DNA from: a virus
IMG/VR virus record: IMGVR_UViG_3300045741_000104
Span: 1 to 64,000 of that record
Strand: one strand, 5' to 3'
DNA length: 64,000 bases
In this document: piece by piece, positions 46,410 to 54,874 of the stretch
How the letters are laid out: the number at the start of each line of letters is the position of its first letter
Numbering within the stretch: the stretch's first letter is position 1
Program-made: the position numbers and the translations under genes
Notes under the pieces: generated by a model
Told to the model about the DNA's origin: nothing
The model's input: only the letters and a program-made list of their open reading frames with translations
The model's database searches: none

Positions 46410-47483
46410 ATGGCCGATCCACAGCAGCCGCCTTACCCGGCACCGCCGCCTGACAGCGTCAGCTTCACCTCTTTTGAAGGCTTGAAGAACACCGTCACGC
46501 CGGAACGGATGAAGCCGACCGAGCTGTGGATCGGCAAGAATATTGATCTGGACGACGCGGGGCAGCCCCGCCGCCGCCGGGGGTTCAGGAAGGTGTCAGA
46601 TGGAAAATGGCACTCACTTTATTCTGACGGCGGCGGTCTTAGGCTTGGTGTCAAGGACGGTGTTCTTGGGATCATTTATGAGGACTACTCGTTCAGTCCG
46701 ATACTGCCTAATATTGGCATTGAACACCTTGATTATGTCCGCGTGGGCGATGTTCTTTACTTCTCATCTCTTACGTCGTCCGGCAAATTTAACGTGGCGG
46801 ATAAGCAGGTTTACCCGTGGGGGCAGCAGGGCGGCGACGGCATCTGGTATTCGCCCGTCGTTCATCCGACGCCGACGCTAGGGCCGGTCAACGGTCGACT
46901 GCTCGGGAAGGTCCCGATGGCGACCCAGCTCACCTACTGGAATGGCCGCATCTATCTGGGCTGCGGACGGCAGGTCTGGGCGACCGACCTCTACCTTTAC
47001 GATTACGTCGACAAGACCCGCACTTTTCTCACCTTCGAGAGTGACGTCACCATGCTGGCCTCGGTGTCGGACGGGGTCTATGTCGGCACGACTGAGGCGG
47101 TCTATTTCCTGTCCGGCCCCTCGATCCAAGAGCTGAAGCGTGTCCCGCTGATGAATTACGGCGCGATCCCCGGCTCCTCGGTGGCGGTCCCCGCCGAGCT
47201 GATCAAGCCGCAGATCAACCAAGACCCTCAGTCGCCCATCAAGAACGCGGTCGTCTTCATGACCAACACCGGCATCATCGCCGGGTTCGACGGTGGCGTG
47301 ATCTACAATCTCACACAGGCTGACTTCCTGTTCCCGCTGGCGGCGAGCGCCGCGACCATGTTCCGGCGGCAGGACGGCATCAACCAATTCGTCGCTGTGC
47401 TAGACAGTGATGGAGACCCCAGCGACAGCGCTCGCGTCGGGGATTACGTGGACGCCGAGATACGGCGATTTTCAGGAGCATGA
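46410..47483 (+). CDS. Putative beta-propeller tail or head-stabilising protein (357 aa)
   Basis: Begins with Pro-rich sequence, then FEGLKNTVTPERMKPTELWI, GQPRRRRGFRKV and repeats built as 'Y/V-x-x-G-x-x-L/I-Y-F-s' (VRVGDVLYFSSL, YWNGRIYLGCGRQVWA, SDGVYVGTTEAVYF). This resembles phage stabilisation or tail-hub proteins (P22 gp10-type) with a propeller fold. Assignment by pattern only. Confidence 0.55.
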   Translation: MADPQQPPYPAPPPDSVSFTSFEGLKNTVTPERMKPTELWIGKNIDLDDAGQPRRRRGFRKVSDGKWHSLYSDGGGLRLGVKDGVLGIIYEDYSFSPILPNIGIEHLDYVRVGDVLYFSSLTSSGKFNVADKQVYPWGQQGGDGIWYSPVVHPTPTLGPVNGRLLGKVPMATQLTYWNGRIYLGCGRQVWATDLYLYDYVDKTRTFLTFESDVTMLASVSDGVYVGTTEAVYFLSGPSIQELKRVPLMNYGAIPGSSVAVPAELIKPQINQDPQSPIKNAVVFMTNTGIIAGFDGGVIYNLTQADFLFPLAASAATMFRRQDGINQFVAVLDSDGDPSDSARVGDYVDAEIRRFSGA

Positions 47484-47485
47484 CC

Positions 47486-48058
47486 ATGCAGGACTACGAA
47501 AAGGTTGGGGGCCTGCTGGTCCCTGTAAAGGACAGCGCCAAGGGCTCTGGCCTGTATACCGGAACCATCATCAAGGGCGGTTACTTTGACGACGATGGCG
47601 TCTGGCACCGCGGCAAGAACATCGTCGATCATTTCGAGTTCGAGAATATCGTGGTCGATCAGGGCCTGACCTCGATGCTCGGCGTTTACCTTCACGCTGA
47701 TACGCAGATCGCAAACTGGTTCTGCGGCTTGTTCGAAGGGAACTACACGCCGGTCGGAACCGTCACCGCTGCCACCATAGCTTCAGCTTCGACTGAGACG
47801 ACGGCCTACACCAGCGCCACGCGCGTTGCGTATGTGCCTGCGGCGGCTGCGGCGAAGGCGATCACCAACGCGGCCAGTCGCGCTGACTTCATCTTCAACG
47901 CGACCAAGACGCTTTACGGTGCGTTCCTGATCTCGGATAGCACCAAGAGCGGCACGGCTGGCACGCTGTTCTCGGTGGCGCGCTTCGGGTCGTCCAAGGT
48001 GGTGAACGATACGGACGAGCTGCTGCTCACCTACGCATACGCTCTGTCCTCATCGTAA
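47486..48058 (+). CDS. Putative virion protein (190 aa)
   Basis: The start at 47486 is seven bases from CAGGAG; the ATG at 47480 overlaps the previous stop but is too close to that site. Contains IIKGGYFDDDGVWHRGKNIV, then VDQGLTSMLGVYLHADTQI, a pattern known from tail proteins of podovirus-like phages. Ala/Thr-rich C-terminus. Function unknown. Confidence 0.6.
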   Translation: MQDYEKVGGLLVPVKDSAKGSGLYTGTIIKGGYFDDDGVWHRGKNIVDHFEFENIVVDQGLTSMLGVYLHADTQIANWFCGLFEGNYTPVGTVTAATIASASTETTAYTSATRVAYVPAAAAAKAITNAASRADFIFNATKTLYGAFLISDSTKSGTAGTLFSVARFGSSKVVNDTDELLLTYAYALSSS

Positions 48059-48069
48059 GGTAATTCAAG

Positions 48070-49938
48070 ATGGCGAAGGACCCATACTGGAGCAACGTCG
48101 TTTGCTTGATGCACGGGAACGACTTCCATGAAGTCGTGACCAATCTCGACGCGTCTTCAGTTGGGTCCCCAACCATTGACCCCGCCGTATCACCATTTGG
48201 CGGGGGGTCACTTCGCCTGACTGCTGGCAACTATATAACCCTGCCCTACAGCAGCCACTGGGATTTCGGCCCCGACCCATTCACCATTGAATTTTGCGTC
48301 AAGTTCAATGGGGATATGAACGGCAAGACGTTGATGGGCGCTTATCTGGCTGGCGGCGCTTATTGGAACATCTATGTCGGGTGGAATAACTGGCTGGAGT
48401 TCCAGTGGTTCGACGGGTCTACATCACACACTACGAATTTAGGCGGTGCCGGGATAGCATCAAGCTGGATCGCGTTCTGCATCCAACGGGATGCGCTCGG
48501 GGCGGTTATGATCTGGGCGAATTTTGTTGGTAGCTCGTCCGTCAATAGCCCTAATACGACGAGTTCGTGGGGATACAACATCGTCACTGGTGGGTCTAAC
48601 CTGTCCATCGGGTCGCCTGATGTCGATGTATGGGTCAGCGAATTGCGGATCACGAAGGGGGTATCGCGGTATACTAACCTTGAAGGGTCTTACCTGATCC
48701 CGACCGCGCCGTTCCCTAATACAGATCACGAAATTTACGAGGATGTGGTAAGTGAGACACCATTCATTTCTGCATATCTAGGCACTGGCAACATTCTTTT
48801 TGATGAGCTGGATGAGCTGATGGGCTCAGCCGCGTCTATCGTTGTAAGCTACCCACGCGTGGCGTCAGACAACATCATCATCACCGATCCACCCCTTATT
48901 GCGACACGAGGGAGGGTTGTGACCGCCAGCGATACGGTGGTGGCCACAACCTCGATGAGCGTGACCCTTGGGTCGATCCTCGCCGACTTCGCTACGCTGG
49001 CCGATAGCATCGGGGTAGCGGCTAGGTATCATCTGGCGCTATCTGAACTTGCTGGCCTACAAGACGCCTTGCTGGCAGGCAAGCCGATCAGCGTGTCAGA
49101 TGCTGTTGGCGTCACGCACGCGCTCTCGGTCCTTCAAGGCATAACGGTCGCCGAAAAGATCGGTATCAGCGAGCTGCTGAACTACCCGGTGAAATTCGGC
49201 CTCTCCCTGAGAGACACAATCAGCACCTACGACGCGCTGAACAACTTTCTGCACTTTGAACTCTCCGAGACGATCACCGTTCAGGAGACGATGAGCGCCC
49301 TCTCGCGGCACTTCACGGCGCTGAGCGAGGCCATAACCGCCAGCGACACCATCACACCGCACGCGGTCCTCTGCGTCGAGGCCCATGACGAGGGCATCTT
49401 CAGCGACGACTTCAGTCTCAAGATGATCTATCGCCCCGAGATCAGGGAGCAGATCAACTTTCGCATGGTGCTGGCCACACCGGACGGTGGCATCACGGCG
49501 TGGACGGTGAACACCCGCACAGGGGCGGTGACGGAGTATGAAAACTTCAACTTCAACTCCTTTGCTCAGTCGGGGGCGCATTACATTGCAGCCTCCGACG
49601 ACGGGCTTTACGTCCTCGACGGGACGGATGACAACGGCGTGCCTACGTCAGCCCATCTCAAATCCGGCTATGCCCAATTCGGCGGTTCGCGCTTCGTCTC
49701 CTTCAAGGCAGCTTACCTCGGTATCCGAGGCGCTGGCGGAATTTACCTGAAGCTGGATACCGGCGACGGCAAGACCTACACCTACAAGGCAGTGATCCAG
49801 AACCAGCAGTCCACCAAGGTGCTGTTCGGCAAGGGCCTGCGCGCTCGTTATTTCACGTTCGAGCTGATCTCTGACGGCGGGGACTGGGACCTCGACAGCG
49901 TCGAGTTCATTCCGTTGGTGGCGCAGCGGAGGGTCTGA
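48070..49938 (+). CDS. Tail protein with N-terminal concanavalin-like (LamG) domain (622 aa)
   Basis: Residues 1-215 have the laminin-G-like glucanase/lectin course: VVCLMHGNDFHEVVTNLDAS, GGGSLRLTAGNYITLPYSSH, DFGPDPFTIEFCVKFNGDMN and ending VDVWVSELRITKGVSRYTN. This domain usually binds sugar chains. The middle has many short repeats (LSDAVGVTHALSVL, LSETITVQETMSAL, LSEAITASDTIT) likely to make a repetitive shaft. The C-terminal part (LKLDTGDGKTYTYKAVIQNQ) is a separate beta domain. A role in contacting surface glycans of the host is inferred. Confidence 0.72.
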   Translation: MAKDPYWSNVVCLMHGNDFHEVVTNLDASSVGSPTIDPAVSPFGGGSLRLTAGNYITLPYSSHWDFGPDPFTIEFCVKFNGDMNGKTLMGAYLAGGAYWNIYVGWNNWLEFQWFDGSTSHTTNLGGAGIASSWIAFCIQRDALGAVMIWANFVGSSSVNSPNTTSSWGYNIVTGGSNLSIGSPDVDVWVSELRITKGVSRYTNLEGSYLIPTAPFPNTDHEIYEDVVSETPFISAYLGTGNILFDELDELMGSAASIVVSYPRVASDNIIITDPPLIATRGRVVTASDTVVATTSMSVTLGSILADFATLADSIGVAARYHLALSELAGLQDALLAGKPISVSDAVGVTHALSVLQGITVAEKIGISELLNYPVKFGLSLRDTISTYDALNNFLHFELSETITVQETMSALSRHFTALSEAITASDTITPHAVLCVEAHDEGIFSDDFSLKMIYRPEIREQINFRMVLATPDGGITAWTVNTRTGAVTEYENFNFNSFAQSGAHYIAASDDGLYVLDGTDDNGVPTSAHLKSGYAQFGGSRFVSFKAAYLGIRGAGGIYLKLDTGDGKTYTYKAVIQNQQSTKVLFGKGLRARYFTFELISDGGDWDLDSVEFIPLVAQRRV

Positions 49939-51761
49939 TGTCTCGGTTCGCCGCTGATTTTCTCCCCCTATCCGCTGGCGACCTATTCGACATGAGCGGT
50001 GAAATGCCGCCGGCGCTGCGCGTCATCATGAATGTCCCACCTGATTACGAAGGCGGCGTCTTCAAGTTCGGGCGAGGAGGAAGCGATGTAGAGGAACGGG
50101 AGCGGTTCGAAACCCAAGACAAGCTGAAGGAAATCCTGATCGAGAGATACAGGAACCAGTGTCAGGCTCGTCTGGCGGGCATCCGCAGGAACAGGAAGCT
50201 CAGCATCATCAGCGTCGTCAGGCAGACGGTCGAAGTCGATGATGGCGTCACTATGGAGTATGAGAGCCTGTGGGGGCGCGAGTATGTCACGCTGATATTC
50301 CAAGAGCGGTTGGTTCGGAAGCTCCTTGATCTGCTCAGCGGCGGCGGGGCGTGCATGCTTGTGCTGTATGGAGAGAACAAGATCGCCGCCATCCCCATGA
50401 AGACACTCACGACGCCGAAGGTCGTGTATACGGCGACATCTAGGACGAGCTTTGGAACACCGCCACGCTGGTTTCCGTCGTGTGGGCCGGGGTATTATCA
50501 GGTCGCTCAGATAAAGCCATCTAAGAATATCCATGCGATGTCCACGCAGATTGATTTCAGTGGGCATTCAGTTCAGCCCGCCAACGACTGGTTCATGCAG
50601 TATGTCTATAACACCGCCTTTTCCCTGTTTAATAACGCCCAAGCATGCACACCATTAAAGCGGACTGGCATTACACTTGACTGGGAGCAGGGCGAGATAA
50701 GTGATCATGTGATATACGGCTATCACTTGGCGACTTCTTCGTCGGCCTCTCCCTACGGCTATATGTTCTTCAGTGACTTATCCGTTGGGGAAAACGGCAC
50801 ATCCACATGGGATGACTTCGGATACAGCATCTTTTGGAAAAGGGAGCATAGAAGCGGCGGGTTAGGTCCCTTATGGGGCGCATGGGAGGTTGGCTTCGGG
50901 CCTTACTCAGATGCACCTTGGTGGGTCTATACTGGCCCCGTGATTAACGTATCTCCCAGCGGGGAGATTTATAATGAGCGTGGAGACGTATTCTCGACAG
51001 ATAAGACAGGCGGGGTCAAAATCAAGACGCCGGGCGATACTACAAGCACGGTCGAGATTACGAGGCTTGGACTTGATGCCCCGGAAGTGGTCGGGCACCT
51101 ACCGGGATGGCCTGCTTACGATCCGATCACTTATGCGCCACTACCAGATATTACTACTAGCTATCTGCTAGCTCTCTCAGTGGGCACAGATGGCAAGATT
51201 GCGGATACATGGACTTTCATTGGCGACAGCACGGCCCCCGCCGTCGATATTCGCCAGCCGATCCTGACGCAGAAGGGGAAGCTCGACATCTTCGACACCA
51301 AGGTGAAGTCCGTTTCTGCGGCTGACTTTAAGTCGGCTGGTGATGGGATTTCTGTCTTTGCGATCAACTTCCCTTACAGCATAAGTGATGACCTCAATAA
51401 GCAATGGGCCGTTATGGATGACGGGCAGAATGAGGTCCGATCCACTAATAAAGAGTATTACGCGTTTGGGTGGGACACAGCGGAGTTTCCTCTACAAAGC
51501 TGCAAGATCACCTCTCCTTACGAGAGCTTCGATGCGCCAGCGGGTAAGTTCGCTTTTCAAGGGTGGCTGCATCTCTCCAACGGCGAGCATATCCTTCAAG
51601 CGTTCATTCTCAGAAGCAATCCATCGACGTTCAAACGCTACATCTACCTTGATGGCAAGGACTATGGGAAGACGCTGGCGGGCGCGCTCAAATGCTCGAT
51701 TGACGACATTCGGGCGATCTATTTCGACATCAAGCTATCCGACATCAAAAAACTGAAGTAA
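49938..51761 (+). CDS. Virion protein of unknown function (607 aa)
   Basis: One-base overlap with the previous gene. The N-terminal part is charged and helical (ERERFETQDKLKEILIERYR); the rest is beta-rich and aromatic. From about 50,400 to 51,500 the DNA is clearly poorer in GC than the flanking genes, which suggests recent exchange of the central and C-terminal parts, as in host-range proteins. No motif recognised. Confidence 0.62.
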   Translation: MSRFAADFLPLSAGDLFDMSGEMPPALRVIMNVPPDYEGGVFKFGRGGSDVEERERFETQDKLKEILIERYRNQCQARLAGIRRNRKLSIISVVRQTVEVDDGVTMEYESLWGREYVTLIFQERLVRKLLDLLSGGGACMLVLYGENKIAAIPMKTLTTPKVVYTATSRTSFGTPPRWFPSCGPGYYQVAQIKPSKNIHAMSTQIDFSGHSVQPANDWFMQYVYNTAFSLFNNAQACTPLKRTGITLDWEQGEISDHVIYGYHLATSSSASPYGYMFFSDLSVGENGTSTWDDFGYSIFWKREHRSGGLGPLWGAWEVGFGPYSDAPWWVYTGPVINVSPSGEIYNERGDVFSTDKTGGVKIKTPGDTTSTVEITRLGLDAPEVVGHLPGWPAYDPITYAPLPDITTSYLLALSVGTDGKIADTWTFIGDSTAPAVDIRQPILTQKGKLDIFDTKVKSVSAADFKSAGDGISVFAINFPYSISDDLNKQWAVMDDGQNEVRSTNKEYYAFGWDTAEFPLQSCKITSPYESFDAPAGKFAFQGWLHLSNGEHILQAFILRSNPSTFKRYIYLDGKDYGKTLAGALKCSIDDIRAIYFDIKLSDIKKLK

Positions 51762-51785
51762 GCTGCGGCGATACAGGAGATACAC

Positions 51786-53627
51786 ATGGCTACCCAGCCC
51801 AGACCATTTTTTGTTGATCCGCTGTCCTACCTGTTCGCAGCTCAGTCCAACGCGTCGAGTGCCGGCTCGTTCGCTGGCACGCTGGCGACGCTGGCCGGGT
51901 CCTTAGTCGCGCCGGTCATTACCCCTGTCTTCCCGACTGGAGCGGCTGCGCCGCCGGTCAACGTGCCGTCGCCGCCCAGCCTGATCACCTTCACATGGAA
52001 TGTGCCGATAGTGCCGAGCGCCTTCAACCGGACGCTTAACATCGACAGCATGTTGCCTGCCCCCTTCGACGGCACGCCGCCCACACTGCTGTTCGGCAAA
52101 GCTCCCGACCCGCTTACCGACAAGGCCCCCATCGCACCTGCGATCAACACGAACTTTACGTTCCCCACCGACCCGTCGATTATCTTCCCGACCGCGCCGA
52201 AGCTGCTGTCGATCCAGTCCTACACCTTCGACGGCGTGACGATCCCTGCGTTCTCTGGCGACATCAGCGAACTCCAGATCGCGGACCCGCGCGTCGTGCC
52301 CTACTACCCCGGCAGCGGGTTTACCTCCAGCCTGTTGACCAAGGTGCTGGACACCCTGACCGCCCGTCTTGACGGCGGCACCGGCCTGCCGCCCGATGTG
52401 GAGACGGCGATCTGGAACCGAGGGCGCGAGCGCGAAGCCAAGTCCTTCGCCGACAGCAAGGCCGGTCTGGAGCGGATGGAGAGCCTCGGCTACGCCTTCC
52501 CGCCCGGCGTCTTCATTGACGCCAACATCAAGCTGGAAACCGAGTTCGCCGCCCAGTCCTACGGCTTCAGCCGCGAGGTCATGATCAAGCAGGCCGAGCT
52601 GGAGCAGGCCAACATCAAGCAGGCGCTGGAGCAGGCCACCGTCATCGAGAGCCGGCTGATCGACCAGTATAATCAGATCGAACAGCGCGTCCTTGAAGGC
52701 GCGAAGTATATGACGCAGGCTAATATTGAGACGTATAACGCCAAGGTCAGGGCATACCAAGCCTACTGCGAGGCGTATCGGACGAAGGCGGCGATCTATG
52801 ACGCTCAGATCAAGGGACTGCTGGCCGAGGTGGAGGTCTACAAGGCTGAAGTTCAGGCCGAAGAAATCAAGGCTCAAACCAATACAGCCCTCGTCGCCCA
52901 GTATAAGACGCAGATCGACGCCCAGCTGGCTCTGGTAGAGGTCTTCAAGGCCGAGCTGTCCGCGATCCAGACCAAGGCCGAAATTGAGAAGCTCAAGATT
53001 GAAATCTATGGCGAGCAGATCAAGGGGTTCGTCGGGACCGTGAACGCCTACTCGTCGCAGGTGGATGGCTATAAAGCGACGATTGGGGCCGAGACAGCCA
53101 AGATGGAAGCCTACAAGGCCAGCGTGGACGCCTACGCAGCTGAGGTCGGTGCGCAGGTCAAAGTCATCGACGCCAAAATTCAGGAATACAAGGGCTGGAT
53201 CGAGGCGAAGCAGAGCGAATACGAAGGCTACAAGGCGGCGGTCACGGGCGAGAGTTCGCGTATCCAAGGCATCTCGTCGTTCAACACCTCGCAGTCGGCG
53301 CTCTACTCGGCGATTGTCAGCGGCACCTCGGCATACAACGAGACGCTCACCAAGCAGTGGCAGGTCGCCTACGATCAGGCGCAGCGCACCTCGGACATCG
53401 CCAACAACACCGCCAAGATGAACGCCGACCTCTATCTCCAGTCTCGCGGCATCGCCAGCGAGGCGGCGAAGGTCGGCGCACAGGTCTACTCTCAGTTGGC
53501 CGCCGCCTGCCTCAATGCTATCAACTGGAGCACCAGTTACTCGGTGTCGAACTCTGGCTCGGACAGCGACAGCCGCAGCACCAGCAACAGCTACAGCACC
53601 TCCTACTCTTACTCGGAGAGCCTCTGA
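51786..53627 (+). CDS. Long coiled-coil virion protein (613 aa)
   Basis: Pro-rich N-terminal third (TPVFPTGAAAPPVNVPSPPS), then from about residue 215 to 530 an almost unbroken coiled coil with Tyr at regular spacing (KVRAYQAYCEAYRTKAAIYD, EVEVYKAEVQAEEIKAQTNT). The C-terminus is a Ser/Tyr tract (DSDSRSTSNSYSTSYSYSES). It is probably an elongated tail or internal protein of podovirus-like virions; unknown family. Confidence 0.65.
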   Translation: MATQPRPFFVDPLSYLFAAQSNASSAGSFAGTLATLAGSLVAPVITPVFPTGAAAPPVNVPSPPSLITFTWNVPIVPSAFNRTLNIDSMLPAPFDGTPPTLLFGKAPDPLTDKAPIAPAINTNFTFPTDPSIIFPTAPKLLSIQSYTFDGVTIPAFSGDISELQIADPRVVPYYPGSGFTSSLLTKVLDTLTARLDGGTGLPPDVETAIWNRGREREAKSFADSKAGLERMESLGYAFPPGVFIDANIKLETEFAAQSYGFSREVMIKQAELEQANIKQALEQATVIESRLIDQYNQIEQRVLEGAKYMTQANIETYNAKVRAYQAYCEAYRTKAAIYDAQIKGLLAEVEVYKAEVQAEEIKAQTNTALVAQYKTQIDAQLALVEVFKAELSAIQTKAEIEKLKIEIYGEQIKGFVGTVNAYSSQVDGYKATIGAETAKMEAYKASVDAYAAEVGAQVKVIDAKIQEYKGWIEAKQSEYEGYKAAVTGESSRIQGISSFNTSQSALYSAIVSGTSAYNETLTKQWQVAYDQAQRTSDIANNTAKMNADLYLQSRGIASEAAKVGAQVYSQLAAACLNAINWSTSYSVSNSGSDSDSRSTSNSYSTSYSYSESL

Positions 53628-54874
53628 TGGTCAGCCTCGCAGACAAATACGCCATCCTCGGCCAGCACGCTCAAGCCGACATGATGAGGGCTCAGGCCGA
53701 GCAGCAGCGCGCCGCAGCGGGCGCATCCTTCGACCGCGAGCGCGCGGGCCTTCTGCGCCCGCAGTTCGGCGAGGAGCAGAAGCTCAATCAGGCGAACATC
53801 GGCCACCTTGGCGCGCAGACGGATTACATTCGCGGGCCACAGACGGCAGCGTCTAACGCCGCGACCGCAGGGCAGCTGATCGAGAACCAGTATATCGGAC
53901 CCAAAGCGCAGGCCGGCATCAATCTCACCAACGAGCAAACTAGCGCTCTAGGTGACACGCGCCGGCGGGCCAGCCAGCGCACTGGTGGCGGGTTTAGCAA
54001 TCCGTTCAGTGACGAGTTCGGCGACAATGTCCAGAGCTACGGCAACGGCTACAAACGCGGCATGGCCCGTGTGCCCGGCAGGGGCTCGCCTAAGAAGGAC
54101 ACAGTCCCGGCCAAACTCGCCCCCGGCGAGGCCGTCCTGAATGCGCCCGCCGCCGAGATGGCGGGCCGTGGCAATATCGCTGCGCTCAATCGCCGCGGTG
54201 CGGGGATGCTGGGGATGCAGCCGGGGCAGGGCAACATGCCGGGGCACTTCGCCACCGGAACACCGATGGTCGAAGGGCCGGCTTACAGCCTGCCGATCCC
54301 CGGTCATCAGTTGCCCGACCCCAACATCCAGTCCGACTATCAGCCGCTGCCGGTCGACTTTGAGCCCGCCGGCTACACGCCCGGCTCGATGGGTCCGACG
54401 CCGCACACGCCGCACCCGCTGTTCGGTGGCTTCTCCCCGGCCGGCTATACGCCCGGCTCGATGGGCCCGAGCCAGCGGCAGGCGTCGCCGATCAACAACG
54501 GTCGCGCCGGGATGGGCTACACCGCCGGCCACATGGCCGAGCAGCGCCCGCCCATGAACGCAGCTCCTACGCCTGCCCCCCGCGCAGGGTTCAACGCAGG
54601 GCTGCTAGGTCAGGGAGGGCTGCATCAACCGCCGTCCAACTTCGCTGCGCCGCAGCCCATCGGCAGGGGCATGCCCGGCGTTCCGACGCCGCCGTCGCGG
54701 CCGGCCGATCTGGGCATTGAGCGCGCTAGGGCCGGCACCTTCGGTGACGCCTTTGCCGCCGCCCGCAAGGCTGCGGGCGGGGCTGGCGGCATGTTCAGCT
54801 ATGGCGGCAAGGATTTCCAGACCAACATCAAGGGCGAAGCCTACCGGCCTACTGGTCAGCTTCGCCGCGTTTGA
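53627..54874 (+). CDS. Pro/Gly-rich virion protein with short repeats (415 aa)
   Basis: TGATG start at 53627. N-terminal helix rich in Gln (MRAQAEQQRAAAGASFDRER), then Pro/Gly-rich sequence with two copies of PAGYTPGSMGP and further MGYTAGHM. KKDTVPAKLAPGEAVLNAPA is a segment common in phage structural proteins. The last 26 bases overlap the end of the primase gene on the other strand. Confidence 0.62.
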   Translation: MVSLADKYAILGQHAQADMMRAQAEQQRAAAGASFDRERAGLLRPQFGEEQKLNQANIGHLGAQTDYIRGPQTAASNAATAGQLIENQYIGPKAQAGINLTNEQTSALGDTRRRASQRTGGGFSNPFSDEFGDNVQSYGNGYKRGMARVPGRGSPKKDTVPAKLAPGEAVLNAPAAEMAGRGNIAALNRRGAGMLGMQPGQGNMPGHFATGTPMVEGPAYSLPIPGHQLPDPNIQSDYQPLPVDFEPAGYTPGSMGPTPHTPHPLFGGFSPAGYTPGSMGPSQRQASPINNGRAGMGYTAGHMAEQRPPMNAAPTPAPRAGFNAGLLGQGGLHQPPSNFAAPQPIGRGMPGVPTPPSRPADLGIERARAGTFGDAFAAARKAAGGAGGMFSYGGKDFQTNIKGEAYRPTGQLRRV

